From: CALFMR01 sp035550595
GTDB lineage: Bacteria > Acidobacteriota > Vicinamibacteria > Vicinamibacterales > SCN-69-37
Direction: 5' to 3'
Assembly (NCBI GenBank): GCA_035550595.1
Contig: DASZOV010000138.1
Span: 1-64,000, forward strand
DNA length: 64,000 nt
In this document: positions 31,980 through 40,683 of the stretch, piece after piece
Layout: each line of letters opens with the position of its first letter
How positions within the stretch are numbered: position 1 is the first letter of the stretch
The notes under the pieces: generated by a model
What the model was told of the DNA's origin: nothing
The model's input: only the letters and a program-made list of their open reading frames with translations
Databases searched by the model: none
Position numbers and translations under genes: made by a program

Positions 31980-33695
31980 ATGTCTGCCCGACCGCTCGCC
32001 GCGACTCACGAAGGTGCCAGGCCTCATCGTCCGTCTGAAGTTTCGGTGGCATGTGTCGTCGTCGGCCTTGCCGGTGCGCTCGCGGTCTGCGGCTGCGGCC
32101 GGCGGGGAGATGTCACCGCTGCTCGCCAGAATCGCCCGGTCGCGTCTGAATCCCAGGCCAAGGAGTCGGCACCACCTCCAGTGCCTTCAGCGGTCGTGGC
32201 TCAGGCGGCGCGCCCGGCCGCGAGCGGGCCGCTCGTCTTCGACGCGGTTGCGATCGGGCCGCGTGGAGCGGTGTTGGATGGGGCCCCATCCGCGCCCACC
32301 TATCGTTGCGAATGCTCGTTGCGGACGGTCATCGGGACGGCCTATGACGTCACCAGGGCTCGCATGCGCGGCGGACCGGCATGGATGGACGATCCGGATT
32401 GGCAAGTCTTAGCGGCCTCCTCGCGCCCGTCGTTGTCGGGCGCCGACTTTCGCACGATGCTGCGGCATGCGCTCGAAGATGGCTTTCAGTTGAAAGCCGT
32501 CAAAGCGGCCATGCCGACGCGGACGATTGTGCTGTCACTCGGGCAGCCTGAGCATCCGCCAGGATTGCGCCGGGCGCCGAAGCGCCTCGATTGCACGCCG
32601 TTTCTGAAGGATCTCCCGTTCCCGCGTCGATTTCCAGAGATGCCGGATCACACACCGCTGTGCGGAGCTGGCAGGATGGCGGATACGAGCGCGCGGCCTT
32701 CCTACCATTTTCGAAGTGTTCCACTGAGCGTGTTCGCGCGCGACTTGGAGATCATGTTGCGCCAGGTCGTGATCGCTCCACCAGACGACGGCCTGTTCGA
32801 TATCGATTTCGAATCTCCCGTCGGGTCCTTATTCAGCGACCCCTCGCCTGACGTCGACGCGTACCTCACGGCGCTGCACGAGCAGCTCGGCGTCGATGCG
32901 CGGATGCGGACCGCGCCGATCGATGTGCTGACAATTCAGAGCGCGTCACGCCCGAGCGGGCCACTCGTGTTCGACGCGGTTGCGATCGGGCCACGTGGAG
33001 CGTTATTGAAGGGGGCACCATCCGCGCCCACCTTTCATTCTGAAGGCTCGTTGCGGTCGTTCATCGGGACGGCCTATGACGTCACCAGGGCTCGCATGCG
33101 CGGCGGGCCGGCATGGATGGACGATCTGGATTGGAAAGTCTTGGCGGCCTCCTCGCGTCCGTCGTTATCGTACGCCGACTTTCGCGCGATGTTGCGGCAC
33201 GCGCTCGAAGATCGCTTTCAGTTGAAAGCCGTCAAAGCGGCCACGTCGACGCCGACGATTGCCCTTTCGCTCGAGCAGCCCCAGCATCCGCCGGGTCTGC
33301 GCCGGGCGCCGAAGCGTGTCGACTGCACGCCGTTTCTGAACGACGATCGTCTCTTCGCGTTGCGATTTCCCCAGATGCCGGATCACACACCGCTGTGCGG
33401 AGGGGGCAGGATGGCGGATACGAGCGCGCGGCCTTCCTACCATTTTCGAAGTGTTCCACTGAGCGTGTTCGCGCACTACTTGGAGATCATGTTGGGCCAG
33501 GTCGTGATCGCGCCGTCCGACAAGGGCCTCTTCGACATCGACTTCGAATGTCCGGCCGGGGCCGTATTCAACGACCCTTCGCCTGACGTCGAGGCGTATC
33601 TGACCGCGGTGCACGAGCAGCTCGGGATCGATGCGCGGATGCGGACCGCGCCGATCGATGTGCTGACGATTCGGAGCGCGTCACGCCCGAAATAG
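31980..33695 (+). CDS. TIGR03435-family exported protein with tandemly duplicated domain
   Basis: The 571-residue protein has an N-terminal export signal with Cys at V-C-G-C, a possible lipobox. Two near-identical copies of the acidobacterial TIGR03435 domain follow: F-D-A-V-A-I-G-P-R-G, T-A-Y-D-V-T-R-A-R-M-R-G-G-P-A-W-M-D-D, W-x-V-L-A-A-S-S, L-R-H-A-L-E-D-x-F-Q-L-K, and a closing I-D-V-L-T-I-x-S-A-S-R-P. The repeat unit is 732 bp (32221-32952 and 32953-33684), and stretches of about 70 bp are identical, so the duplication is recent or kept uniform. Family function is unknown. I take the ATG at 31980; an earlier ATG lies inside the divergent promoter. Confidence 0.85.
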   Translation: MSARPLAATHEGARPHRPSEVSVACVVVGLAGALAVCGCGRRGDVTAARQNRPVASESQAKESAPPPVPSAVVAQAARPAASGPLVFDAVAIGPRGAVLDGAPSAPTYRCECSLRTVIGTAYDVTRARMRGGPAWMDDPDWQVLAASSRPSLSGADFRTMLRHALEDGFQLKAVKAAMPTRTIVLSLGQPEHPPGLRRAPKRLDCTPFLKDLPFPRRFPEMPDHTPLCGAGRMADTSARPSYHFRSVPLSVFARDLEIMLRQVVIAPPDDGLFDIDFESPVGSLFSDPSPDVDAYLTALHEQLGVDARMRTAPIDVLTIQSASRPSGPLVFDAVAIGPRGALLKGAPSAPTFHSEGSLRSFIGTAYDVTRARMRGGPAWMDDLDWKVLAASSRPSLSYADFRAMLRHALEDRFQLKAVKAATSTPTIALSLEQPQHPPGLRRAPKRVDCTPFLNDDRLFALRFPQMPDHTPLCGGGRMADTSARPSYHFRSVPLSVFAHYLEIMLGQVVIAPSDKGLFDIDFECPAGAVFNDPSPDVEAYLTAVHEQLGIDARMRTAPIDVLTIRSASRPK

Positions 33696-33701
33696 GTGAT
33701 G

Positions 33702-33802
33702 TCTTCGCGCGAGCCTTTTCCGCCCCTTCGTGCCCTTCGCGTCTTCGCGCGAGACCCCCGTCCGCGCCTCGCAGCCGTCGCGTCTTCGCGTTACGCTGTT
33801 CG
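33702..33802 (-). repeat. CTTCGCG-type repeat cluster F
   Basis: Units at about 33702-33713, 33727-33752 and 33779-33795 fill the gap between the TIGR03435 gene and the next lipoprotein and reach almost to its start codon. Confidence 0.72.
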
Positions 33803-33805
33803 CCG

Positions 33806-34339
33806 ATGTCCGCCCGCTTCTTCCTCCGCCTGTCGCGCACGGCCGCGCTCGTCGCGTGTCTTGCCACCATCGGTGCATGTCATGCCTCGCAGAAACCCAA
33901 AGACACGTGCCAGATGACCCAGCCGAACGGCGTGGTCGCCGGCTCGTCGGAGCGTCAGGACGGCAGTTATGGGAATGCGCAGGTGTCGGTGGGGCCGTTC
34001 GGCTTGTGGCCGAATGGCACGATCGTCTTCAAGCCGGGCGGCCCGGGGTTCGTGACTCGCGACGGGGGACTCGGGATGAAGTTCGGCTGGACGCGCGGCG
34101 TGAGCGGTGTGCTTCACATCACGGGCCGCCGGCTGGACGCGCCCGCGGCGCCGCTGCAGTCCGAGGTCGGCGACGACGCGGGCGGCGGGTTCGAGGCGAG
34201 CTACCTGATCTTTCCCTCACCCGGATGCTGGGAAGTGACGGCGACCATCGGAGATCGGTCCGACGCGTCGCTCACCTTCGTCACGCGCGTCGAACAGGTC
34301 GGAGCGGGGCCGTCCTGGCATCGCGACAGCGCTCCGTGA
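33806..34339 (+). CDS. Small lipoprotein, unknown function
   Basis: The 177-residue protein starts with a lipoprotein signal (hydrophobic stretch ending L-A-T-I-G-A-C, Cys at about residue 25). The mature part is beta-rich, with V-G-P-F-G-L-W-P-N-G-T-I-V-F and a closing F-P-S-P-G-C-W-E-V-T-A-T-I-G motif that I have seen in acidobacterial hypothetical proteins. Two further Cys (in D-T-C-Q and P-G-C-W) may pair. No enzymatic motif is visible. No ribosome-binding site is evident; repeat F lies directly upstream. Confidence 0.6.
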   Translation: MSARFFLRLSRTAALVACLATIGACHASQKPKDTCQMTQPNGVVAGSSERQDGSYGNAQVSVGPFGLWPNGTIVFKPGGPGFVTRDGGLGMKFGWTRGVSGVLHITGRRLDAPAAPLQSEVGDDAGGGFEASYLIFPSPGCWEVTATIGDRSDASLTFVTRVEQVGAGPSWHRDSAP

Positions 34340-34370
34340 AAACTGTTCGCGCGCCCGCCGCGCGACGTTC

Positions 34371-34412
34371 CGGTTCCTCCTTCGCGCCTTCGCGTCTTCG
34401 CGTGAAGCCCTT
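34371..34412 (-). repeat. CTTCGCG-type repeat G
   Basis: One compact unit (CCTTCGCGCC-TTCGCGTC-TTCGCGTGAAGCC) lies in the 75-bp convergent gap between the lipoprotein and the VWFA gene. Confidence 0.72.
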
Positions 34413-34414
34413 CG

Positions 34415-35353
34415 CTATTCGATGACCCGCGTCGGCGCGCGCAGCTTCACGCCTTTCCGTTCCACGTCAACCGACAACTTCGCGACCTGACCCGTCCAGC
34501 CGTCCACGTGATACTCGACGGCGTACTGGTTGGCGAGCTCGGTCGCGAGCTGCTGCATGAGCGCCTGCAGGGATCCGAGTGCGACGCCGCGATCGATCCG
34601 TCCGCCGCTGCGTTCCGGTGCGTCGCCGACCGACAGCCGTTCGGGCGCGCTCGGCGTGGGTGGTGCGCCGTCGCTCGACGGGCCAGCCGCCGGCGGTCCG
34701 CCTCTGACGGCGCCGGTGGTCGGCGCCGAGAGATTCACCACGTACAACTGCGCGTGACTGTGCGCGAGTGAATCCATGACGTCCTCGAGCCGGACGTTGC
34801 CGGCCTCGCTCGTCGCCGGCGTGATGACGACGATGACGGGCCGGGTCGCTTTGTGTTCGATGAAGGCCTGGCTCGCCTCGACGAACGATTCGAAGAGATG
34901 TGGTGCTTCGCCGACCGTCGTGTAGAGCGGCCGGACCATGTCGGGCGAGTCTTCTTCGTCCTTCGAGAAGCCGACCATCGACGTGCTCGTGCGCTGCGAG
35001 GTCGTGACGTTCACTTCGGCCTTGCCCTGCAAAGCGGTCGTGAAGGCCGCGACGCTTTGTTTGATCGTGTCCGAGCCGACGCCGATGTCGTCGATGAACA
35101 CGGCGATCTGCATCGGCGTGGTGGCGAGCGCGGCGTGGACGATCTCGCGCGACTGGCCGTTCGACTTGACGCGGAAGTCGGCCGCCGAGAGGTCGACGAC
35201 CGGTGCGCCCTTCTTGTCGAGGGCCGTGACGTACACCGTCGTGGAACCGGGCGCGGCCGGCGCCTGCGCGCGGCTCGCGACGCCAGTCGCCAGGGCGGTG
35301 GCGACCGAGAGGGCTGCGGCGACGATCGCTCGCTGCGTGCTGCCTGCGGTCAT
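34415..35353 (-). CDS. VWFA-related (TIGR03436-type) exported protein
   Basis: This 312-residue protein is typical of Acidobacteriota. It has a signal peptide (to about residue 30, S-R-A-Q-A). The entry motif V-Y-V-T-A-L-D-K-K-G-A-P-V-V-D-L-S-A-A-D-F-R-V follows, then a von Willebrand-like region with I-A-V-F-I-D-D-I-G and P-V-I-V-V-I-T-P. The MIDAS-like D-x-S-x-S is not intact (D-D-I-G-V-G-S). A Pro/Ser/Gly-rich linker precedes a C-terminal beta region (Y-A-V-E-Y-H). The role is unknown; such proteins may mediate adhesion or complex assembly. GGAGGTAG before the ATG supports the start. Confidence 0.84.
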   Translation of the reverse strand: MTAGSTQRAIVAAALSVATALATGVASRAQAPAAPGSTTVYVTALDKKGAPVVDLSAADFRVKSNGQSREIVHAALATTPMQIAVFIDDIGVGSDTIKQSVAAFTTALQGKAEVNVTTSQRTSTSMVGFSKDEEDSPDMVRPLYTTVGEAPHLFESFVEASQAFIEHKATRPVIVVITPATSEAGNVRLEDVMDSLAHSHAQLYVVNLSAPTTGAVRGGPPAAGPSSDGAPPTPSAPERLSVGDAPERSGGRIDRGVALGSLQALMQQLATELANQYAVEYHVDGWTGQVAKLSVDVERKGVKLRAPTRVIE

Positions 35354-35493
35354 GAGCTACCTCCGATTGGACCGTCGTGGAAGGCCGTCATCTTATTACG
35401 AGATCGACCGCGGCGCGTGTCGCGGTGCCGTCACGCCCTGTGGCCTTGGAGAATCTAGTGGCGGCGGCGCCGGTTTTCGCGACAATACGTGCC

Positions 35494-35718
35494 ATGGTCA
35501 AGTCCTATCAGAACGACGAGGTCACCGTGTTCTGGCGTCCCGAGCGATGCCGGCACACGGGCATCTGCGCGCGCGGGTTGCCGGCCGTCTTCGATCCTCG
35601 ACGCCGGCCGTGGATCGAGCTCGAACGGGCCGACACCGACACGATCGTCGCGCAAGTCGAGCGGTGCCCGTCGGGTGCGCTGACGTGGGCGCCGCGCGAT
35701 CGCGAGGACGGGCAGTGA
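35494..35718 (+). CDS. Mono-cluster 4Fe-4S (Fer4_19/YjdI-like) protein
   Basis: The 74-residue protein matches the divergent mono-cluster family: W-R-P-E-R-C-R-H-T-G-I-C, then G-L-P-A-V-F-D, P-W-I, and C-P-S-G-A-L. Three cysteines are visible in cluster-like spacing; the fourth ligand is not obvious, as in relatives. Its likely role is electron transfer or cluster carriage. The stop overlaps the next start (GTGA), so it is translationally coupled to a TAT-exported protein, an unexpected partner. A GACAAT box lies 6 nt before the ATG region, in the divergent spacer shared with the VWFA gene. Confidence 0.8.
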   Translation: MVKSYQNDEVTVFWRPERCRHTGICARGLPAVFDPRRRPWIELERADTDTIVAQVERCPSGALTWAPRDREDGQ

Positions 35719-38384
35719 ACCGCCGCGACTTTCTCCGCGTGGGCCTGGCGGGAGGCGCGCTCGCGATCGGGCCGCTCGGACGCCGGATGGACGCGCAGTC
35801 GAGCGATGTCTGTCTCGTCATCGATCCGGCCGATCCGATCGCCAATGCCGCGCCTGTGCGCTGGGCGATCGGCGAGTGGCAGCAGGCGCTCGGCCAGGCG
35901 GGCCATCGCGTGCGGCGGGTCGAGCGACTGACCGACGTGCCGGCGGGCGACGTCTGTGTGATCGCTGCGGGCGCGGCGTCCACGCTCGTCGCGGGCCCGC
36001 TCGGAGCCGCGCGCGTCTCGCGTCCGGCCGGCGCTGAGCAGTTCGTCGTGACGAACGCGGTGGCTGGCGGCCGCGACGCGATCGTCGTGTCCGGCGCCGA
36101 CGTACGTGGCTTGATGTACGCCGTCCTCGATCTCGCCGAGCGAGCCTCACGCGCTGGCCGCGCGCCGTCATCGTCGACGTTCGAGACGCCGATCGTGGGG
36201 CGGCCCGCCAATCCCGTGCGCAGTGTCATGCGCCAGTTCACGAGCGAGACGCTCGATCTGCCGTGGTTCCGCGATCGCACGATGTGGCCGTCGTACTTCG
36301 CGATGCTCGCGCGCGCACGGTTCAACCGGCTGCACCTGGCGTTCGGCCTGGGCTACGACGCGCTGCAGCGCGTCGACGACTCGTATGCATTGTTCCTGTA
36401 TCCGTTCCTGCTCGACGTGCCCGGCTATCACGTGCGCGCGTCGAACCTGCCCGATGCGGAACGCGATCGCAACTTGGAGATGCTGCGCTTCATCAGCGAC
36501 GAAGCCGTCGCACACGGGATCGACTTCCAGCTCGGCGTCTGGATGCACGGCTACGTGCTCGCCAACAGCCCGAACGCGCGGTATCTCGTCGAGGGGTTGA
36601 CGCCGGAGACGCACGCGCCGTACTGCCGCGACGGGCTCACGGCCGTGTTGCGCGCGTGTCCGTCGATTTCCGCCGTCGGCCTGCGCATCCACGGCGAGAG
36701 CGGCATCGCCGAGGGCAGTTACGAGTTCTGGCGCACGATCTTCGACGGTGTCCGCCGCGCGGGACGGCCGATCGAGATCGATCTGCACGCCAAGGGCATC
36801 GACCAGACGATGATCGATGGCGCGCTGGCCACGGGCCTGCCGGTCAATCTGTCGCCGAAGTTCTGGGCCGAGCATCTCGGCATGCCGTATCACCAGGCCG
36901 CGATCCGCGAGCTCGAGATGCCGGTCGCTGGCCACCGCGGCGCCGGACTGATGACGCTCAGCGAAGGCGCGCGCGTCTTCACGCGCTACGGCTATGCCGA
37001 TCTGCTCCGCGCGGATCGCGCCTACACGGTCCGTCATCGTGTGTTCTCCGGGACGCAGCGAATGCTGCTGTCGGTCGATCCGGAATGGACCGCCGCCTAC
37101 GCGCGGCGATTCCAGTTCTGCGGGTCGACCGGCGCGGATCTGATGGAGCCGCTCACGTGTCGCGGTCGGCGCGGCTCGGGCGCGATCGGCGGACGGCGCG
37201 ACGGCTACATCGACTCGTCGCTCACGACGCGGTGGGATTGGGAAAAGTACGCCGATTGGTATCGCACGTGGGGACGGCTGATGTACGAGCCGGACGCCGC
37301 GGCCGACGTCACACGCGATGCGTCATTGCCGGCGGCCGCCGTATCAGCCCTCGCAAAGGCGAGCCGTCTCTTGCCGATCGTGACGACGACGCACCTGCCG
37401 TCGGCGGCATGCGACGCGTACTGGCCGGAGATCTACTGGAACCAGCCGATGGCCGCCGAGCCGCGGCCGAATCCGTACGGCGATACGCCGTCGCCGAAGA
37501 CGTTTCCGTTCGTCAGTCCGCTCGATCCGCAGTTGTTCGCGTCGATCGACGAGTGGGCGGGCGCGCTCCTGTCGGAGGAGCGCAGCGCGAAGTATTCGCC
37601 CGTCGACGCTGCTCGCTGGCTCGAGGCGCTGGCATCGGGCGCCGAGCGTGACCTCTCGCGAGCCGGGGCGCCGAAGACGCCCGACGCGCGTCGTCTGGCG
37701 ATCGACGTCGCGATCCAGATCGCCCTCGGGCGCTTCTTCGCGGCGAAGTTCCGTGCCGGCGTGCTGTATGCGATCCACGTGCAGACCGGCGATGCACGCG
37801 TCTTCGAAGAGGCGATCACGGCCTATCGACGCGCGCGTGCGGCGTGGGCGGCGGCGATCGAGCGCGCGGCAGGCGTCTACGCGGCCGACTTGTCGGTCAG
37901 CGATCGATTCTCCGAGCGCGGTCAGTGGCGCGATCGGCTGGCGGCGATCGACGCGGACATCGCGTCGCTCACGCGGCAGCCTCCACCCGCACCCGGCGTT
38001 GAGGCGAGCGTCGTCGAGGCGGCCGTCCGCGCGGCGCTCGACACGGCGGCACCGCCATCGCCGTCGTGTACGCACACGCCTCCCACGCGGCTCGTCCGTG
38101 GTGTCGCGGTGCCGCTCGCGCTCGACGTCGGCGCTGGACACCGCGTCGCGCAGGCGATCGTGCACTATCGTCACGTCGATCAATCCGAGCGCTGGCAGCA
38201 GGCGCCGATACAGGTCGACGGACGCACGTGCCGCGGCACGATCCCGGCCGCGTACACGGACTCGCCCTATCCGCTGCAGTACTACTTCGAGGTGCGCGAG
38301 GGACCGACCCGCGCATGGCTCTGGCCTGGACTGACCTCGGCGCTCACTGGGCAGCCGTACTACGTCCTCGAAGTTAGAAGGTAG
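35715..38384 (+). CDS. TAT-exported putative glycoside hydrolase-like protein
   Basis: The 889-residue protein starts N-R-R-D-F-L-R-V-G, a twin-arginine signal, so it is exported folded. An N-terminal alpha/beta domain (to about residue 140) resembles the N-domain of alpha-glucuronidase/GH20-type enzymes. It is followed by a barrel-like region (S-V-M-R-Q-F-T-S-E-T-L-D-L-P-W-F; F-N-R-L-H-L-A-F-G; Q-L-G-V-W-M-H-G-Y; L-R-I-H-G-E-S-G-I-A-E-G; L-H-A-K-G-I-D) and a helical C-terminal part ending in a beta module. I cannot name the family with confidence. Acidic residues in the barrel and the nearby sugar genes suggest polysaccharide or uronate breakdown. Start GTG at 35715. Confidence 0.62.
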   Translation: MNRRDFLRVGLAGGALAIGPLGRRMDAQSSDVCLVIDPADPIANAAPVRWAIGEWQQALGQAGHRVRRVERLTDVPAGDVCVIAAGAASTLVAGPLGAARVSRPAGAEQFVVTNAVAGGRDAIVVSGADVRGLMYAVLDLAERASRAGRAPSSSTFETPIVGRPANPVRSVMRQFTSETLDLPWFRDRTMWPSYFAMLARARFNRLHLAFGLGYDALQRVDDSYALFLYPFLLDVPGYHVRASNLPDAERDRNLEMLRFISDEAVAHGIDFQLGVWMHGYVLANSPNARYLVEGLTPETHAPYCRDGLTAVLRACPSISAVGLRIHGESGIAEGSYEFWRTIFDGVRRAGRPIEIDLHAKGIDQTMIDGALATGLPVNLSPKFWAEHLGMPYHQAAIRELEMPVAGHRGAGLMTLSEGARVFTRYGYADLLRADRAYTVRHRVFSGTQRMLLSVDPEWTAAYARRFQFCGSTGADLMEPLTCRGRRGSGAIGGRRDGYIDSSLTTRWDWEKYADWYRTWGRLMYEPDAAADVTRDASLPAAAVSALAKASRLLPIVTTTHLPSAACDAYWPEIYWNQPMAAEPRPNPYGDTPSPKTFPFVSPLDPQLFASIDEWAGALLSEERSAKYSPVDAARWLEALASGAERDLSRAGAPKTPDARRLAIDVAIQIALGRFFAAKFRAGVLYAIHVQTGDARVFEEAITAYRRARAAWAAAIERAAGVYAADLSVSDRFSERGQWRDRLAAIDADIASLTRQPPPAPGVEASVVEAAVRAALDTAAPPSPSCTHTPPTRLVRGVAVPLALDVGAGHRVAQAIVHYRHVDQSERWQQAPIQVDGRTCRGTIPAAYTDSPYPLQYYFEVREGPTRAWLWPGLTSALTGQPYYVLEVRR

Positions 38385-38427
38385 AGCGTGTTTCAAAACC
38401 GAAAAGACGCGCCGAAGGCGCCCCATT

Positions 38428-38453
38428 AACTTCGAACTTCGAAGTTCGAAGTT
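38428..38453. terminator. 26-bp perfect palindrome, likely terminator
   Basis: AACTTCGAACTTC followed directly by its exact reverse complement, then CGAACTTTT. It lies 44 bp after the TAT-exported protein's stop and before the convergent GntR gene. It belongs to the AACTTCG repeat type also seen near 2010-2040. AGAAGCC-type repeats follow at 38475-38507. Confidence 0.6.
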
Positions 38454-38506
38454 CGAACTTTTGCCATGCACTCTTAGAAGCCAGGAGCCAGAAGTGGGTT
38501 CTGGCT

Positions 38507-39292
38507 TCAGCCGTGCGATGCCCCAGCGACGGGCTCGTCGTCGCGCAGCGCTTCGGATTCCTGTTCGGCCTCGGCGGCGAGCAGGTGTTCCTGCATGATG
38601 TGCTCGGCTTGCGCGCGATCGCGATCGCGAATGGCCTGATAGAGCTGACGATGGAGCGTCGCGGCGGTCGTGGCGTGTTCGCGGCCGTTGATGTCGCGCA
38701 TGCGGAGGCGGAGCGCGAGCTCGCGCGCGAGCGACGCGCCCGACACCATCTCGACGAGTGAGGCGAGGATCGGGTTGCCCGACGCCACGGCCACCGCACG
38801 ATGGAAGCGGATGTCGTGCCGATGGAACGCCTGCGGGTCGTCGATCGACGCGAACATGCCGGTGACTTCATCGGAGATCGCAGCCAGGTCGTTACCCGTC
38901 GCGCGTTGGGCCGCCATGCCCGCCACGCCAATCTCGAGCGTACGGCGCGCCTCGAACATCGCGTGCCGCGTGAACCCGTGCAGGGCGGCCTGGAATCGCA
39001 GCGGCTCGCTGTCGAGCATGGGCGGACCGTCGGCCACGAACGTGCCCGCGCCATGGCGGATGATGAGCACGCCCTTGGCCGCCAGCGCGCGCAATCCCGT
39101 GCGCACGCTCGTACGGCTGACGCCGATCTCGGCCACGAGCGATCGTTCCGGCGACAGCCGCTGGCCGGGCCGGAGATCGCCCCGCAGGATCAAGTCGCTC
39201 ACGTGGCGCACGACGCGCTCAGTGGCGATGCCTTCATCAGGCCTGGCGGACGGTGACGAGTTCGGCTTCTTCAACGGGCGTGGAGAGGGCAT
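38507..39292 (-). CDS. GntR-family regulator, FCD (FadR-type) subfamily
   Basis: The 261-residue repressor/activator has a winged helix at about residues 20-88 (I-L-R-G-D-L-R-P-G-Q-R-L-S-P-E-R; VSRTSVRTGLRALAAKGVL; H-G-A-G-T-F-V). The all-helical FCD ligand domain has E-A-R-R-T-L-E, D-x-x-F-H-R, the metal-binding His positions and H-x-x-L-Y-Q-A-I-R-D-R-D. FCD proteins sense sugar acids or other organic acids and bind TGGT-N3-ACCA. Such a site lies upstream at 39572-39582. I infer that it controls the exported isomerase and the receptor genes further right. Confidence 0.88.
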   Translation of the reverse strand: MPSPRPLKKPNSSPSARPDEGIATERVVRHVSDLILRGDLRPGQRLSPERSLVAEIGVSRTSVRTGLRALAAKGVLIIRHGAGTFVADGPPMLDSEPLRFQAALHGFTRHAMFEARRTLEIGVAGMAAQRATGNDLAAISDEVTGMFASIDDPQAFHRHDIRFHRAVAVASGNPILASLVEMVSGASLARELALRLRMRDINGREHATTAATLHRQLYQAIRDRDRAQAEHIMQEHLLAAEAEQESEALRDDEPVAGASHG

Positions 39293-39682
39293 GAACGTGG
39301 CGACATGGCCAATCGAATATTAGACCCGAACCGCGGCGACGTCTCGGAACCGGCCAGCGCCACGCGCGCGGCGCCAACCCGACCTCGAGTGGACCGGTCG
39401 GACCTTCAAGTCGAATAGATCATACCACAGCGTGATCTTCGGACTGACAGCCGACACGACTCGTGACTCGACGGCGTCGCCGGATAGCGAGATTGAGGCC
39501 GTTGGGTCGTGTATCGAATGCACAACCGGCGCGACGGCCAAGCGCCGGCCGATGGTGATATGAGTTGTCATTGGTAGAACCACAAGTATTCTAAATATAC
39601 ATGAGGACTGATATGATGACGGCTTCATTCGGGTGTCGACGACGCCCGACGCGACGCCCTTGCCGGCGTCAGGGAGGCCGGA
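39293..39682. promoter_or_regulatory. Divergent GntR / isomerase control region with operator
   Basis: No gene in about 390 bp. TGGT-AGA-ACCA at 39572-39582 is a perfect FCD-GntR operator form. GGTC-G-GACC lies at about 39394-39402, and an ATACCA half-site at 39422-39427. AT-rich sequence (AGTATTCTAAATATACATG, about 39585-39603) between the operator and the isomerase start probably contains the rightward promoter, but no clean -35/-10 pair is visible. Confidence 0.6.
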
Positions 39683-40639
39683 ATGCGGTACACACGCCGT
39701 GAGGTCGGGAAGCTCGCGCTGATGGGTCTGCCAGGCGCCGCATGGTTGGCGCGCTCACCACTACTACTTGCCGCGCAGGCCGACGCCAAGCCGAACTCGC
39801 GCTGGGCGGGCGTCGACATCGGCATGAACGTCCCCTACAACTTCGATCACAGCAACCGGATGAGCGGCGACGAGGTGCTCCGTCGATGCCTGCAACTGGG
39901 CGCCAGTGTCGTCGAATTGCGGTCGCAGCCGGTCGAGGCGTTCATGGGCGCGCCCGCGCCGGTGTCGGGCGGTGGGCGCGGGATGACGGCCGAGCAACGC
40001 ACGGCCAGAGACGCGGCGGCCGCGGCGCTCGACGCCTGGCGGAAGTCGGCGCCGATGGATCGCGCGCGCGCGTTTCGCCAGCAGTACGAGGCAGCCGGCG
40101 TGCGGATCGCGATCGTCAAGTTCGACGGCATCTTCGCCATGTCGGACGACGCCGTGGACTACTGTTTTGCGCTGGCGAAGACGCTGGGCGCGCGGGCGAT
40201 CTCCTGTGAGATCTCGGTGCCCGACACCAAGCGCCTCGGACAGTTCGCCGACAAGCACCGGATGATGGTCGGCTATCACGGCCACGACGATACGACGCCC
40301 GCCGATTGGGAACAGGCGTTCCGCTACGCAAAATACAATGGCGCGAACGTCGACCTCGGGCATTTCGTGAGCGGCAACGACACGTCGCCCATCCCGTTCA
40401 TCACCGGGTACCACGACCGCGTCACGCACGTACACGTGAAGGACATGAAGATGCACCGCGGCCCAGCCGTGCCGTTCGGCGAGGGCGACGTGCCGCTGAA
40501 GGAAGCGCTTCAGCTCATTCGCGATCGGCACTGGCCGATCCCCGGCATCATCGAATTCGAATACCGCGTGCCCGCGGGCTCGACGGCCATGGAAGAGATG
40601 GCCAAGTGCATGGCGTACACGAAGGCCTGCCTGGTCTGA
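39683..40639 (+). CDS. TAT-exported sugar phosphate isomerase/epimerase-like protein
   Basis: The 318-residue protein has a twin-arginine-like signal (T-R-R-E-V-G-K-L-A-L) and an AP-endonuclease-2/xylose-isomerase TIM barrel. Barrel motifs are G-V-D-I-G-M-N, V-V-E-L-R, A-I-V-K-F-D, G-A-R-A-I-S-C-E, MVGYHGHDD, N-V-D-L-G-H-F and V-T-H-V-H-V-K-D. The final I-I-E-F-E-Y is typical of metal-dependent isomerases and epimerases. The His/Asp/Glu metal ligands are present. Substrate unknown; periplasmic sugar or inositol-type conversion is inferred. It is followed by a strong hairpin. Confidence 0.84.
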   Translation: MRYTRREVGKLALMGLPGAAWLARSPLLLAAQADAKPNSRWAGVDIGMNVPYNFDHSNRMSGDEVLRRCLQLGASVVELRSQPVEAFMGAPAPVSGGGRGMTAEQRTARDAAAAALDAWRKSAPMDRARAFRQQYEAAGVRIAIVKFDGIFAMSDDAVDYCFALAKTLGARAISCEISVPDTKRLGQFADKHRMMVGYHGHDDTTPADWEQAFRYAKYNGANVDLGHFVSGNDTSPIPFITGYHDRVTHVHVKDMKMHRGPAVPFGEGDVPLKEALQLIRDRHWPIPGIIEFEYRVPAGSTAMEEMAKCMAYTKACLV

Positions 40640-40640
40640 A

Positions 40641-40671
40641 CGCGACCGCCGGCCATCGGCCGGCGGTCGCG
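40641..40671. terminator. Bidirectional terminator hairpin
   Basis: A 14-bp perfect stem (40641-40654 with 40658-40671, GCGACCGCCGGCC arm) closes an ATC loop. It lies between the convergent isomerase and aminotransferase stops. There is no long T-run, so the stem strength is the main support. Confidence 0.75.
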
Positions 40672-40683
40672 CGTGTCTGGCGG

